In this document: positions 32,504 through 43,035 of the stretch, piece after piece
How positions within the stretch are numbered: position 1 is the stretch's first letter
Layout of the letters: each line of letters opens with the position of its first letter
Source: [Pasteurella] mairii
Lineage (GTDB): Bacteria; Pseudomonadota; Gammaproteobacteria; Enterobacterales; Pasteurellaceae
Length of the DNA stretch: 64,000 nt
Direction: 5' to 3'
NCBI GenBank assembly: GCA_900454475.1
Contig: UGSS01000002.1
Span: forward strand, 62,001 to 126,000
Position numbers and translations under genes: made by a program
Notes under the pieces: generated by a model
Seen by the model: the letters and a program-made list of their open reading frames with translations, nothing else
Told to the model about the DNA's origin: nothing
Database searches by the model: none

Positions 32504-33241
32504 ATGACGAATTTATCGCTGAACGTGCAACCGATCGCCATTATGCACAGCCCTTACAAAGAAAAATTTTCCGTTCCACGCCAGCCAAATTTAGTGCAAG
32601 ACGGAACTGGAATTTTAGAATTCCTCCCGCCTTACGAGCAGCCGGAAGCGGTGAGAGGATTGGAGCAATTTTCCCATTTATGGCTGATTTTTCAATTTGA
32701 TCGCATTCCACAAGGCAAATGGCAACCAACGGTGCGCCCGCCGAGATTAAATGGCAACCAACGCATTGGCGTATTCGCGTCCCGTTCCACCCATCGTCCC
32801 AATCCCCTCGGATTGTCAAAAGTGGAATTAAAACAAATTGAGCATAAAAAAGGCAAACTTTTTCTGCATCTTGGCTCAGTTGATCTGGTGGATGGCACCC
32901 CGATTTTTGACATCAAACCTTATCTTGCCTACGCCGATAACGAACCTTATGCGCAATCCGGTTTTGCTCAACACAAGCCCACTGCCACGCTCAATGTTGA
33001 GTTTAGCCCACAAGCACAGCAACAATTGCAAAAAATCGCCGAAAAACGACCGCACTTGGCACATTTTGCCCGCTTTATTCGCGAGGTGATCCAACAAGAT
33101 CCGCGCCCCGCGTATCAACAAGGCAAGCCCAGCGAACGTATTTATGGCATTACCTTGCATGAATTTAATATTCGCTGGAAACTGAAAAGCGGCACGCTGG
33201 ATGAAGTGGAAGTGCTAGAGGTTAAACAAATAACAACTTAA
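32504..33241 (+). CDS. trmO: tRNA (t6A37)-methyltransferase TrmO
   Basis: SAM-dependent enzyme that N6-methylates t6A at position 37 of tRNA-Thr. The 245-residue protein has the N-terminal TrmO (UPF0066) barrel, with [27 protein letters not shown] and [20 protein letters not shown]-terminal domain follows, with the [21 protein letters not shown] block. The length is close to E. coli TrmO (235). AAGGAAA precedes the ATG. An IS relic begins after its stop. Confidence 0.94.
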   Translation: MTNLSLNVQPIAIMHSPYKEKFSVPRQPNLVQDGTGILEFLPPYEQPEAVRGLEQFSHLWLIFQFDRIPQGKWQPTVRPPRLNGNQRIGVFASRSTHRPNPLGLSKVELKQIEHKKGKLFLHLGSVDLVDGTPIFDIKPYLAYADNEPYAQSGFAQHKPTATLNVEFSPQAQQQLQKIAEKRPHLAHFARFIREVIQQDPRPAYQQGKPSERIYGITLHEFNIRWKLKSGTLDEVEVLEVKQITT

Positions 33242-33289
33242 TTGAGGAAATAGCATATTAAAAAGACAGGAAATTTTTGATCTGCAAAA

Positions 33290-33745
33290 AAATTGGACGA
33301 GATAATCAAAAGGGACGAAGCTCAATGACCGAAACTGTCTAAAGCCTGAGAGAGGATTATCCCTTAGAGATGCTGTTACCCATTGCGAAGATGGCTTGAG
33401 GTACATGTTTCTATCATCAGCAATTAATTGGATAAATACAGTTATTACAAAGGTGAGCAGGGTAAAATAGCTCAGAATTTCTCACAACGAGATAATGGGA
33501 TTAAATAAAGTATGTCGAGAAAAGGAAATTACCTAGATAATACAGCAATGGAAAGTTTTTTCAGTCGAATAAAAACAGAAAGTTTTGACGGAAACTTTGA
33601 AAGCATTGATGAGCTTGAGTAGACAGTCCATGGTGATGTACGTTACTACAACGAAGAACGCCTTCAATTAAGGCAAAAAGGACTGTCCGATACAATACCG
33701 AAAACAGTCCTTTGAATGATTATCTGACTTTTGGGGAGTAGATCA
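33290..33745 (+). mobile_element. Relic of an IS3-family (IS150 group) insertion sequence
   Basis: Pieces of OrfA and OrfB of an IS150-type transposase lie in order, with stops and deletions. The OrfA end LDEIIKRDEAQ-stop (33291-33326) is followed by OrfB start SLREDYPLEMLLPIAKMA, then DKYSYYKGEQGKIAQNFSQRD, then the DDE C-terminal block MSRKGNYLDNTAMESFFSRI, then YYNEERLQLRQKGLS. The right end, TGACTTTTGGGGAGTAGATCA spread over 33725-33745, looks like an IS3-type terminal repeat. The left end was not found. The catalytic core between the second and third pieces is deleted, so it is inactive. Confidence 0.82.
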
Positions 33746-33783
33746 TTGGTTAACCCTTTTACTATTACTATATGTCTTTAATG

Positions 33784-34545
33784 TTATTCACTTAATAATG
33801 CTGCGGCTTTCACCACAATTTCCACCGCTTTTTGTTCCGTTTGATGGATTGTGGATTCATTTGGAATTTCTTGTTGTGTGCGGTTTACAATGGCACCCGC
33901 GACCATCCCCGCGCGCAATCCCAATGCGGCACACATCGTAAATAACGTGGCACTTTCCATTTCATAGTTCATCACGTTTAATTCTTGCCATTGCTTTAAT
34001 AAACCTTGAAAATGCCGATATACTTTCCCGCTGTAAGTATCATAACGTTCTTGCCCTGGATAGAACGTATCGGAGGAGGCGGTAATCCCGATATGCACTT
34101 TGGTTTTTGGTGTATCTTGAGCAGCATGATAAAGCGCGGAAGTACAAGTGAAATCAGCCACTGCTGGATATTCTAGTGGCGCAAAGTGACAACTTGCCCC
34201 ATCTAAACGAACCGCACCGGTGGTGATCAAAATATCGCCGACATTAATATGTGGCTGAATTGCACCGGTGGTACCAATACGTAAAAATGTTCGCACACCG
34301 AGTTGTGCTAGTTCTTCTACTGCAATGGAAACGGATGGTCCGCCAATCCCAGTGGAGCAAACTACAATGGATTTGCCATTGATATAGCCTAACCAAGAAG
34401 TAAATTCTCGCGTGGATGCCAAAAACTTCGGCTTGTCTAATAATTTTGCAATTCGCTCAACCCGTTCTGGCGCCCCAGGAACAATTGCTAATGTGGCACT
34501 GTCCAACATGGATTTGGTTAAACCAAGATGAAACACCTCTGACAT
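33784..34545 (-). CDS. udp: Uridine phosphorylase
   Basis: Cleaves uridine with phosphate to uracil and ribose 1-phosphate. The 253-residue protein of the PNP/UDP family 1 type matches E. coli Udp (253) in length. Visible blocks are [25 protein letters not shown]-type ([19 protein letters not shown]), [10 protein letters not shown] and [20 protein letters not shown] precedes the ATG. It is 38 bases downstream of asnC with no clear terminator between, so read-through from asnC is possible. Confidence 0.96.
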   Translation of the reverse strand: MSEVFHLGLTKSMLDSATLAIVPGAPERVERIAKLLDKPKFLASTREFTSWLGYINGKSIVVCSTGIGGPSVSIAVEELAQLGVRTFLRIGTTGAIQPHINVGDILITTGAVRLDGASCHFAPLEYPAVADFTCTSALYHAAQDTPKTKVHIGITASSDTFYPGQERYDTYSGKVYRHFQGLLKQWQELNVMNYEMESATLFTMCAALGLRAGMVAGAIVNRTQQEIPNESTIHQTEQKAVEIVVKAAALLSE

Positions 34546-34582
34546 TTATCTCTCCTTAACTGCGTTGTCGTATCATGGATGA

Positions 34583-35035
34583 CTATGGTTTGACATCCCT
34601 TAAAATTGGGTTTTGCATAGAAATTAGGGTTTCCGTTGATTGAATTTCATCAATTAACTGAATTTTGGTCGCTAATACAGAATGTAATTCGGCGATAGTA
34701 TGGGTCATCACTTTTAAGAAAATTGAATAGTTTCCGGTGGTATAATAGGCTTCGACCACTTCATCAAAACTCTCTAATTTTTTAATTACTTTTTCATAAT
34801 CTTTGGCACTTTTTAGAATAATTCCAATAAAACAACATACATCATATCCTAATTTTCGCTCATCAATTTTGATTTTTGTACCTTGAATAATTCCCGATTG
34901 ACGCATTTTTTCCACTCGTACATGAATAGTTCCAGGGCTGACACCGAAGTTTTTTGCCATTTCGGCATAAGGGGTTCGGGCGTCTTTGAGTAGAACGCGT
35001 AAAATTTGTTCATCTAAATTATCAATATTGTACAT
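34583..35035 (-). CDS. asnC: Lrp/AsnC-family regulator AsnC
   Basis: Asparagine-responsive activator of asnA. The 150-residue protein has an N-terminal helix-turn-helix (DARTPYAEMAKNFGVSPGTI) and a C-terminal RAM ligand-binding domain. It is transcribed divergently from asnA across a 169-base AT-rich region, which is the known arrangement for asnC control of asnA and itself. Confidence 0.94.
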   Translation of the reverse strand: MYNIDNLDEQILRVLLKDARTPYAEMAKNFGVSPGTIHVRVEKMRQSGIIQGTKIKIDERKLGYDVCCFIGIILKSAKDYEKVIKKLESFDEVVEAYYTTGNYSIFLKVMTHTIAELHSVLATKIQLIDEIQSTETLISMQNPILRDVKP

Positions 35036-35204
35036 ATTATTACCTATTTTAAATTTTATTTAAAAAATATACCCATATTTTATTTTATTTTCATCAATAA
35101 AGCCATGGTTAATAAAAAACATTGAATATTAAATTCCATTTATTAGATAATGTGTCACATTAAATAAAAATAAAACGAATATAATCATTTTTAAGGTGAA
35201 TTTA

Positions 35205-36197
35205 ATGAAAAAGTCCTTCATTTTACAACAACAAGAAATCAGCTTTGCCAAAAACACATTTACGGAAAAATTGGCAGAGCATTTAGGTATTATTGAAGTT
35301 CAAGGCCCTATCCTAAGCCAAATTGGTAATGGTATTCAAGATAATCTTTCGGGTTCAGAGAAAGCAGTTCAAGTAAATGTGAAGCAGATCACAGATGCAA
35401 GCTTTGAAGTTGTGCATTCTTTAGCCAAGTGGAAACGTCATACGCTTGCTCGTTTCAATTTTGCTGAAGGTGAAGGTTTGTTTGTGCATATGAAAGCTTT
35501 GCGACCTGACGAAGATAGCCTTGATCAAACGCATTCGGTTTATGTGGATCAATGGGACTGGGAGTTAGTCATTCCGGCAGGTCGTCGCAATTTAGATTAT
35601 CTTAAAGAGACCGTGCGCTCAATTTATCAAGCCATTTTAGAAACCGAAGATGCTATCCATCAAAAATATACCTTGGAAAAATTCTTACCAAAAGAAATCA
35701 CTTTTGTGCATAGCGAAGATTTAGTGCAACGTTTCCCAGGTATGACGGATAAAGAGCGGGAGAATGCCATTTGTAAAGAATATGGCGCAGTCTTTTTAAT
35801 CGGTATCGGCGGTAAATTATCCGACGGTAAACCCCATGACGTGCGCGCTCCGGACTACGACGATTGGACAACCGTTTCCGAAGGTGAGTACAAAGGTTTG
35901 AACGGCGATATTTTAGTGTGGAACCCGATTTTAGGGCGTGCCTTTGAATTATCCTCTATGGGGATCCGCGTAGACGAGAGTGCATTACGCAAACAATTAG
36001 CCTTAACCGGCGACGAAGATCGCTTAAATTTCGACTGGCATCAAGATTTGGTCAACGGACGCTTACCGCTTTCCATAGGCGGTGGTATCGGACAGTCGCG
36101 TTTAGCCATGTTATTGCTACAGAAAAAACATATCGGTGAAGTCCAATCAAGTGTTTGGCCGAAGTCTGTTATGCAAGAGTTTGAAAATATTCTGTAA
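35205..36197 (+). CDS. asnA: Aspartate-ammonia ligase AsnA
   Basis: Ammonia-dependent asparagine synthetase. The 330-residue protein is identical in length to E. coli AsnA. The start is ATG 35205, eight bases after AAGG; the in-frame GTG three codons earlier overlaps that site. Recognisable blocks are [30 protein letters not shown] and the C-terminal [28 protein letters not shown] (35180-35185) lies just upstream and may be the -10. It is followed by a terminator made of paired uptake motifs. Confidence 0.96.
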   Translation: MKKSFILQQQEISFAKNTFTEKLAEHLGIIEVQGPILSQIGNGIQDNLSGSEKAVQVNVKQITDASFEVVHSLAKWKRHTLARFNFAEGEGLFVHMKALRPDEDSLDQTHSVYVDQWDWELVIPAGRRNLDYLKETVRSIYQAILETEDAIHQKYTLEKFLPKEITFVHSEDLVQRFPGMTDKERENAICKEYGAVFLIGIGGKLSDGKPHDVRAPDYDDWTTVSEGEYKGLNGDILVWNPILGRAFELSSMGIRVDESALRKQLALTGDEDRLNFDWHQDLVNGRLPLSIGGGIGQSRLAMLLLQKKHIGEVQSSVWPKSVMQEFENIL

Positions 36198-36222
36198 ACA
36201 TAAATTCGGATATTAAATTGAT

Positions 36223-36264
36223 AAAGTGCGGTAAAAATTTGGAGTTTTTTCACCGCACTTTTTT
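36223..36264. terminator. Bidirectional uptake-motif terminator between asnA and the capsule locus
   Basis: AAAGTGCGGTAAAAA (from 36223) pairs with TTTTTTCACCGCACTTT ending at about 36261, with T-runs on both strands. It separates asnA from the convergent capsule biosynthesis genes. Confidence 0.87.
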
Positions 36265-36285
36265 CTTCTTTAACCTATTATCGTA

Positions 36286-37695
36286 TTAGTCGCTTTCGCG
36301 TAAATTAAACTGAATACTAATATCGTTTTTAAAGTAGCCGTTAAGATATATTTTTTGTTTATAATAAAATATTTCTTTAAAAATACTTGAAACTTCTCTA
36401 GCTTTATTTTTAATCACTAAGCTATTATTGAGTATTTCCCAATAATATTCATTATCATGACCTTTTCCCCCAATATTATCAATGACACCATTTTCAGCTA
36501 AGTACATTTTTCTAGAAAAAGTTCCATCTTTACGGGAAAAGACAAAGGTTTTATTTTGAATTTCTTTCATATCAAGATGGTTATTTCGTTTTCTAATGGC
36601 TTTTTCTATCTGTCCGGATAGAATCTGGTCTAATACACTATTTTTAATCACTTTATTTATATCATATTTATATGTTAATTTATGAATAAAAGAGTTGTTT
36701 ACTATTAAATTAAATGCATCTTCTGTAAAATCCTTTTCATATGAATGAACTAATGTCACTGCTGGGCGTGGGTGAATTTTTTTATTATTATTCCATTGTC
36801 TTTGATATTCAGGATCTATCCAATATAACATTTCAATGACATCATGTAGCATAAAATAATTGGTTAAATATCCTTTCTTTTTCCACCAAAGTTGAATGGC
36901 TTCTGAAATCATAGAGATAACATAATTATTAGGTTTGCTATATATGAACCAAGTACCTGTGCGAGATTTAGTATAAGAAAAAAGAAAATGCTCTTGTTGT
37001 ATAATTTCTTGGATTGAAAGGTAAAAATCTTGAATTAATAAGCAGGTTGCATCCAGCCATACCCCCCCCCACTTCTCCAGTAGTTTCATGCGTAATAAGT
37101 CAGTAAAATGAGCTTGCGTAATATTAGCATTAATATTCTCTTGTCGAAAATCTGTCCATGCCTTATAGCTATTTTTATTTAAAATAATTAGCTCAAAATA
37201 TTCTGTATTAATATATTTTTTTAAACTTGCGCGACATTTTTCAACAATAAAAGGCAAATTACTTTCATTATCCCAATAAGTAAATATTTTAATTTTATTG
37301 GATGTATTACTGGTGATTTTATTCTTTTTATGTGATTTAGTAACATTTTCTTTAATTTCACTTAAGTTTTCATAAAGAAACATTGCCATTTCGTGGCGCT
37401 CGGAAAACATGACGTTATGTGTGGCAAAAGCTAATTTTGCATTATACGGTGCGTCGAAAAGCAGAGAGTTAACGATACTTTCTTCTATTTTTGTTGCTTG
37501 GTTTCTTAAACCATTTTTTCCTATTTCTGAAGCTAAGCCGAATAACTCTCTAGTTAATTTTAGCTTGCTATTAGCAAGGTTTTCTTTCATCTTGTCTAAT
37601 GATATCTTTTGCTCATTGAAGAATTCAGCACTTATTGTGTTGGCTATAATGGTTTTTTCAATGATTTTACTTATTAGTTTGTTTTTAACTTCCAT
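36286..37695 (-). CDS. Capsular polysaccharide glycosyltransferase (Caps_synth type), phase-variable
   Basis: A 469-residue cytoplasmic glycosyltransferase of the capsular-synthesis GT-A group related to GT32. After a helical N-terminal region (1-105) comes the nucleotide-sugar domain, with KIFTYWDNESNLPFIVEKC, HFTDLLRMKLLEKWGGVWLD (DxD-like Asp) and WFIYSKPNN. A C-terminal beta-rich part follows (about 385-469). A run of nine G on the coding strand (37062-37070) encodes the Gly-Gly of the WGGVWLD motif; the gene is in frame at nine, and any length change other than three would truncate it inside the catalytic domain. As the last gene of the synthesis region it probably adds a side branch. 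Donor and acceptor are unknown. Confidence 0.82.
   Translation of the reverse strand: MEVKNKLISKIIEKTIIANTISAEFFNEQKISLDKMKENLANSKLKLTRELFGLASEIGKNGLRNQATKIEESIVNSLLFDAPYNAKLAFATHNVMFSERHEMAMFLYENLSEIKENVTKSHKKNKITSNTSNKIKIFTYWDNESNLPFIVEKCRASLKKYINTEYFELIILNKNSYKAWTDFRQENINANITQAHFTDLLRMKLLEKWGGVWLDATCLLIQDFYLSIQEIIQQEHFLFSYTKSRTGTWFIYSKPNNYVISMISEAIQLWWKKKGYLTNYFMLHDVIEMLYWIDPEYQRQWNNNKKIHPRPAVTLVHSYEKDFTEDAFNLIVNNSFIHKLTYKYDINKVIKNSVLDQILSGQIEKAIRKRNNHLDMKEIQNKTFVFSRKDGTFSRKMYLAENGVIDNIGGKGHDNEYYWEILNNSLVIKNKAREVSSIFKEIFYYKQKIYLNGYFKNDISIQFNLRESD
37062..37070 (-). repeat. Poly-G tract (G9) in glycosyltransferase gene
   Basis: Nine consecutive C on the plus strand lie inside the catalytic motif of the capsule glycosyltransferase. 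The gene is in frame at this length. Tracts of this length are typical slipped-strand phase-variation sites. Confidence 0.85.
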
Positions 37696-37962
37696 AAAAA
37701 ACTCTCTTTATATGAATTTAAAAATATAATATTTAAAAATAAGTATCAAATATTATAGTGTTTGGGGTTAGATTGTTATGCTAACTTATTTATAAGTTAA
37801 TCAGTTTTACTTATTTTATTATGCAAGATAAATTCAAGAGTTAAGGAGTTTTATTCGCTACTAACTAAATATCAGTGTTTTTAGCAAGCCATATATCTTT
37901 TGATATTTATTCATAGCTTAGGGTAAATGTTTCCCATGATTTTGCCTCCTGTCCTGCTAGAA
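37696..37962. other. AT-rich gap between two capsule glycosyltransferase genes
   Basis: This 267-base gap lies between the start of the last synthesis gene and the extended end of the phase-variable glycosyltransferase. I see no gene or convincing hairpin. It is long enough to hold a separate promoter for the last gene. Base composition is more AT-rich than the surroundings. Confidence 0.4.
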
Positions 37963-39229
37963 TTATTTCTCCATTTGGTTTTGCTGTAAAAATTTATCCT
38001 CAAACTGAATAGAAAATTGAATTTCGATTTTATCTATGCATTTGAAATTAAATAACATTGCACGGTGTGTTTGTGCTGTTACTAAATAACCAAATCTATC
38101 AACAAATAGATAGTTTACCCCCCCCCCTGTCACTAACAAAATAAAGATAACATTTACTTGTATCGTAATCAAAATTCATTTGAATAATTGACTGAAACGG
38201 GTTGTTTATTTGATTAGGGGCAACCAAAATACATTTATTTTTAATTTTATCAAATACTAAAATACTTCTATGTATAGAATAAATGGTTGCTATATTACTC
38301 GTATGGTAATTTATATCTATGTCATCTATGAGTTTCAAGTTAATCGCTTTTTCCAAGGCATTTTCATCTAGTACATGCATGGAACAATATGCTTCTTTCA
38401 ATCCTTCTTTTCCTTTTTTATCATATAACTTTTTCAAGTTAGCTAGTCTATCTACTGAAGGCTTATCTAAGGATGGCGTATAAAATACTTTATTTAGTCG
38501 ATTTAAGGTTTTTTCAATAAAAAAATCTACGGTTAATGCTTCATAATGGAGTAATTTTATTTCATTAATCAAAAATACACTTTTCAACTCAACATCTATG
38601 GAGTAAGGGTTATGTAATGCTGGATATTTGAGCGGGACGTCAGTTCTTAAAAAAGCTTTCCCTGTAATATGCCCAAATAAACCATTTTTATGGATATACT
38701 CTTTAGGGTAGATTTTATTCCAAAAGCACCAATCAATTCTTGTATTTCTATGTTTAAAGTATCGCGTTGCGAAAACTTCTTTCATTGTTATTGGTGCATT
38801 AGCTAAATAAATTGCTTCATATGGCTTTATACGCAATGAAAATATGTTATCAGGTATTTCTTTTAAGATGGAACTAACTTCTCGTTCAGAATAAATTAGC
38901 TCATCAATATCGACACATAAGATCCATTTTGTTTGGCATTTTTGGATAGCGTGAACTAAATTATGTTCTTGTCTTCTCTCTACAGCATCAGAACGACCGG
39001 CATATTTTAGATTATGAAATTTATAATCAATGGCCCAATATTCTTTATCACACACTTGAATATCAATTTTTATATTATCCTTATAAAAATCTTTGATACT
39101 TCTATCATTTGGATCATCTAAGTATAAGTAAATTTTTTCTGCACCAATATTTAAATAATGATTGATAAAAATATCAATAACTTCTTTGGGGGCTTTAACT
39201 GTTGCGACTACAGACCAATTACTTTTCAT
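37963..39229 (-). pseudogene. Capsule-locus GT2-like glycosyltransferase, currently shifted out of frame at G10
   Basis: The reading frame from ATG 39229 (AAGGAA upstream; a TTG seven codons earlier is less likely) encodes a glycosyltransferase of the Glyco_tranf_2_4 type. It opens with WSVVATVKAPKEVIDIFINH, then LYLDDPNDRS and a catalytic ILCVDIDELIYSE motif (DxD-like), then ITGKAFLRT. At the G10 tract (38118-38127) the frame runs into a stop at 38099, giving 376 residues. With nine G (or twelve) it would continue as NYLFVDRFGYLVTAQTHRAM and on to a stop at 37963, giving about 421 residues. So the sequenced state lacks the natural C-terminus. It may be a switched-off or altered-activity phase variant rather than a dead gene. 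The catalytic region is intact. Confidence 0.75.
38118..38127 (-). repeat. Poly-G tract (G10) near the 3' end of a glycosyltransferase gene
   Basis: Ten C on the plus strand. The upstream frame reaches a stop six codons later, whereas deletion of one G joins it to a 45-codon open frame ending at 37963. This is direct evidence that tract length sets the C-terminus. Confidence 0.85.
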
Positions 39230-39279
39230 TTCTATTATTTCCTTATTCAAATTAACACGATATATTGAGAGTTACCTAT

Positions 39280-42200
39280 TTAATTAGATATTTTTCTTAC
39301 CCATCTACTCATCATTCTACCAAATGCATTACGTTCGTTGAAAAATATACGCAATGATGAGGCAAATGGATTTTTTGCATCTTTAAAGAATAAATACGGA
39401 TCGCGAGCAAGTTTTCGGCGTTTACGTTCTTTTTCGGTAAGATTTTTAGGGGTGATTGTTTTTTGCACCGCACTTTTTTTATTCGGTACAGGTTTTACTA
39501 TAGCTTTTGTTGATAGCTTTGAGGTTACTTTTATTTCAGTGTTTGAGGTTGGGCTTAGCCGATGCTGAGTTGCTAATTTTGGAGGTTCTTCTTTTTCATT
39601 TTTCAATAGTATTGACATTAATGACTCTATTTTTGAACTAATTTTATAGCTACCATCTTCTTTAGGGGTAAATAATGTTTCATCAAACAAGGCTACCCAA
39701 TCTTTATTTGCTGTAATATAACCATATTCTGTTAATAAGCGTGGAATTCCTACTTTCATCCAATCTATAGCAATAACATCAATGGTATGCATTTTTTTCA
39801 GAAATATATCTTTTCGTTTTGTGTTTTCATTAAAGTTCACATCATAGTAGAAACTATTGTTATTTAATGCAATCACTTTAAATGGGACCTGTTGACTAAT
39901 AACATAGTTAGCGAATGGATTAATTGCATAAGCTAATTTCATTGTTTCGCCATTATAAGCGGGTAGTTTATAGTTTTTTTGAATTTTTTGATAATATTCA
40001 ATAGCTTGTTTATCACTTTTTGCTAAAGAAATAGGAATAGACAGCGTGAGTTTATCTAATTCTTGTTTTGAAGCAATATTTTGTAATTGTTTAAGGGTTA
40101 ATCTTGGTGCATAGGCTTTAACTTCACCAAAGCTAGAAATATTATCAGTGAGCTCACTAAATACATTACAAATAAATTGATCATTGTGGTTTGTCATTTG
40201 ATATTGGTAGCTGAAGGTCGCTAATGCGGTATCAAAATAATCTGCATCGTTGGTCTGTAATGCTAGATAATCAGTAGTAAAATCTAACAATCCCTGTGAA
40301 ATTAAGGCTACTCGCGGTATAAAATCCTCTCTTGGAACAATGATTGGTGCAATACGTCCATTTTCTTCTACATAACCTGGAATACTTTCATAAGGGGTTT
40401 GCGCAAAAATCGGTTCAAAGAATGTGAAATTTTGTGGTGCTAAGACAAAATTATGACGAACGGAGGTACCCATATTCTCTGTAAAGCTGCGAACATAATA
40501 AAATGGGTTAGTTATTTCTTTTCCAAATGCATCATTTAATAACCGACCAAAGGTATCTTGTGTATAGCCACGTCCCCAAAATTCAACAAAAGCAAATTTT
40601 TCATTTGGGTTAATTTCTTGTTGCAGATATTGACGTACTAAAGTACGTTTTTCAGCAGCTAAGGTTAAAACTTTTTCGTGATAATCTGGAGAATTTTTAA
40701 AAATTTTGCGAATATTTTCCGCAATTGTACCACGTAAGTGTTTTGCATATCGTAAGCTTTCAAATTCAGGGAACAGTGCTAACAGGTCTTTTTCATTTAA
40801 ATAACTTGCTTTGATTAAATCAGCAAAGCAATCCATTCCCACGAAATTACCAAACTGCCAGAAAGTTTCGTCATCTACTTTAGTGATAAATGATGGCAAA
40901 CGCCAAGCTTTGCGTGAACCGTAAATATACTTGGTTTTGATGTGGTAACCTTGAATTTCAATAATTTTATCAGCGATTTGTTTTAAGAAATGTCCATCAC
41001 GAGAAATAAAATATAGTGTTTCATAACCGCGCTTTAAGGCATCTTTAATTGCCCAGTTGATATAAGGGACAAACACTGAACCCACATAGGCATAATTATA
41101 GTATTGGGTTTCAAAAGCCTTATTATCATAAGCTAAATTTTGTACCAAGTTTGAGCGATAGCGGTGCATTTTGGTAGCAAGTTGATAAGCAGGATAACGG
41201 TTGTAGTTATCCATCGCATTAACAAGTGCGGTTTCAAATGGAATAAATTCATCAATATCATGCACGACGGTTTGAATTCCAAAACGACGTGGTACCATGC
41301 CATCTGCGTGTTTATTATCGCCATAATGGACCCATTGGTTATATTGGTAATGAATATGAAAGAAAATATATTGATATAGTTTTCCGGTTGATTTTTGATA
41401 ACCAATAGTACTAGAAAGATAAAGCGGAATTTCACGTAAGCGAATATCAGCTTGATCTAACATTTGTCTAATCACGCTTTCAGGTAAGTACATATCGCTC
41501 ACCATGGCGACATCATGCCCTTTTTCTTTTAAGGAAAAGAGAAAATCAATACGTTTTTTAATGGGTTCGACATGTGCAATTTCTGCTTCAATTTCAGTTT
41601 GTTTTAAGAAATTAACTTGCTCATCAGACAATAGTAAATTTTGTTGTAAGCGTCTATAAATATCATCAAGGGTAATTTCTAATGTATTTGAATTTCGTTC
41701 AAAGGTAGTTTTACGCATCATATCTCGAACATCATGTTCTACTTTATGACGTATTTCTACCCATTTCTCAATTAAAGCAACAGGGAAAGGAATTGATGAG
41801 GCTTTAGCGCGATCACGAACGTAATCAAATATACTCAATGGTTTAAGCGTTGAGCGACGAATTAAGGTATCAAAAATATCGAAGGTATGTAATTCTTTTA
41901 GGGGTTGTGATTTAAGCTCAATATTATCCACAGCCTGAATAAGATTTTTCATTGGATCGTTAGAAGTCTCAAACCCAAAGAAATAATTCATTAGATAAGA
42001 TTTTCGCTCATTTGAGATCGGCTTGATATTATTATGAGCGAGAGTTTCTAATAAGGATTGGAAATTTCTGACGACTTGACCTTCTGTCAAATCCATATAA
42101 TCACCGATTAATTCAAGATCGTTTTGATAAGCCTCTAAATCAGGAATATAACGGATAAATTTTTCTATGCCAGCATCCAACATATCGTAGAAAATACTAG

Positions 42201-43035
42201 AATAATCTACAATGGCAATATCAATACTATTGAAAGATTCGTAAATATCGTACTTATTATTCCAAAAAAAGATGTGTTCACTATTTTTATATTTCTTTTC
42301 CATGTCTAAGAAATAATCATCTTTTTCCATAAAAGGATGGACTTTTAAGATAAAAAGAGAATTATTTTCTCGACAAATAGTTTCTACTTCGTCAAGATTT
42401 GGTAATAAGCTATTTAAGACCCCCTGAATTGCACCAATACGATAGGTTGGCGTAAACAAGATAAGATTATTATATTCGGTTTTTGGTTTTGGTAATAAAT
42501 TATCCACCTCATAAGTATGGATTCCGTCATTACCATAGACTTCATTACGTGGGTATTTGCCTCGGACAATTAATTCCTTTCTAATAACTGTATCTTCTAA
42601 GAAATGGCTCTCCATTTTCTGTGATGTGGTAAGAAAAACAACATTATTTTTATATAATGAATAATTTTTAATATATTTACGAACAATACTATCGGCTAAA
42701 ACAGAATCCATTCCTAGTGCGAATTCAACGTGCTTCAACCCTACGCCATGCCACGTGTTGAAAATTTTAATATTCTCATTCATTTCAATAGGGTAGGACT
42801 CACGGAAGTTTTCAGTGACATAGACATCTGCTTTGGCAAATAATTCCTTTGCTTTTTTGCTTTCCATAAAGGTTATTTTTTCCAAATCTATCGTTTTTTT
42901 TATCGCTTTCATATCCGCTTCATTATCTGCAATCCACCAACATTCATGGGTAGATGAGTAATGTTTTTGCATATAAAGATATAGCGCTTTAGGATTACCT
43001 TGCCAGGCATATGTCCCAAATAACCAAAGTTTCAT
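39280..43035 (-). CDS. Multidomain ribitol-phosphate capsule polymerase (Bcs3-like)
   Basis: A 1251-residue polymerase resembling H. influenzae type b Bcs3. The N-terminal domain (about 1-375) is TagF-like, with WHGVGLKH, FTPTYR, KVHPF and DYSSIFYDMLD motifs, and should transfer ribitol phosphate from CDP-ribitol. The middle domain (about 383-620) is HAD-like, with FDIFDTLIRR, MVSDMYLP and HYGDNKHADG; in Bcs3 this is a phosphatase. The C-terminal part (about 640-1145) has YFISRDGHFLKQ and FWGRGYTQDTFGRLL and corresponds to the Bcs3 ribofuranosyl-5-phosphate transferase region. A Lys/Thr-rich linker and a tail (DPYLFFKDAKNPFASSLR) end the protein; an uptake motif lies in the linker. The expected backbone is ribose-ribitol-phosphate or close to it; this is inference. 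The start overlaps the upstream gene by four bases. Confidence 0.82.
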   Translation of the reverse strand: MKLWLFGTYAWQGNPKALYLYMQKHYSSTHECWWIADNEADMKAIKKTIDLEKITFMESKKAKELFAKADVYVTENFRESYPIEMNENIKIFNTWHGVGLKHVEFALGMDSVLADSIVRKYIKNYSLYKNNVVFLTTSQKMESHFLEDTVIRKELIVRGKYPRNEVYGNDGIHTYEVDNLLPKPKTEYNNLILFTPTYRIGAIQGVLNSLLPNLDEVETICRENNSLFILKVHPFMEKDDYFLDMEKKYKNSEHIFFWNNKYDIYESFNSIDIAIVDYSSIFYDMLDAGIEKFIRYIPDLEAYQNDLELIGDYMDLTEGQVVRNFQSLLETLAHNNIKPISNERKSYLMNYFFGFETSNDPMKNLIQAVDNIELKSQPLKELHTFDIFDTLIRRSTLKPLSIFDYVRDRAKASSIPFPVALIEKWVEIRHKVEHDVRDMMRKTTFERNSNTLEITLDDIYRRLQQNLLLSDEQVNFLKQTEIEAEIAHVEPIKKRIDFLFSLKEKGHDVAMVSDMYLPESVIRQMLDQADIRLREIPLYLSSTIGYQKSTGKLYQYIFFHIHYQYNQWVHYGDNKHADGMVPRRFGIQTVVHDIDEFIPFETALVNAMDNYNRYPAYQLATKMHRYRSNLVQNLAYDNKAFETQYYNYAYVGSVFVPYINWAIKDALKRGYETLYFISRDGHFLKQIADKIIEIQGYHIKTKYIYGSRKAWRLPSFITKVDDETFWQFGNFVGMDCFADLIKASYLNEKDLLALFPEFESLRYAKHLRGTIAENIRKIFKNSPDYHEKVLTLAAEKRTLVRQYLQQEINPNEKFAFVEFWGRGYTQDTFGRLLNDAFGKEITNPFYYVRSFTENMGTSVRHNFVLAPQNFTFFEPIFAQTPYESIPGYVEENGRIAPIIVPREDFIPRVALISQGLLDFTTDYLALQTNDADYFDTALATFSYQYQMTNHNDQFICNVFSELTDNISSFGEVKAYAPRLTLKQLQNIASKQELDKLTLSIPISLAKSDKQAIEYYQKIQKNYKLPAYNGETMKLAYAINPFANYVISQQVPFKVIALNNNSFYYDVNFNENTKRKDIFLKKMHTIDVIAIDWMKVGIPRLLTEYGYITANKDWVALFDETLFTPKEDGSYKISSKIESLMSILLKNEKEEPPKLATQHRLSPTSNTEIKVTSKLSTKAIVKPVPNKKSAVQKTITPKNLTEKERKRRKLARDPYLFFKDAKNPFASSLRIFFNERNAFGRMMSRWVRKISN

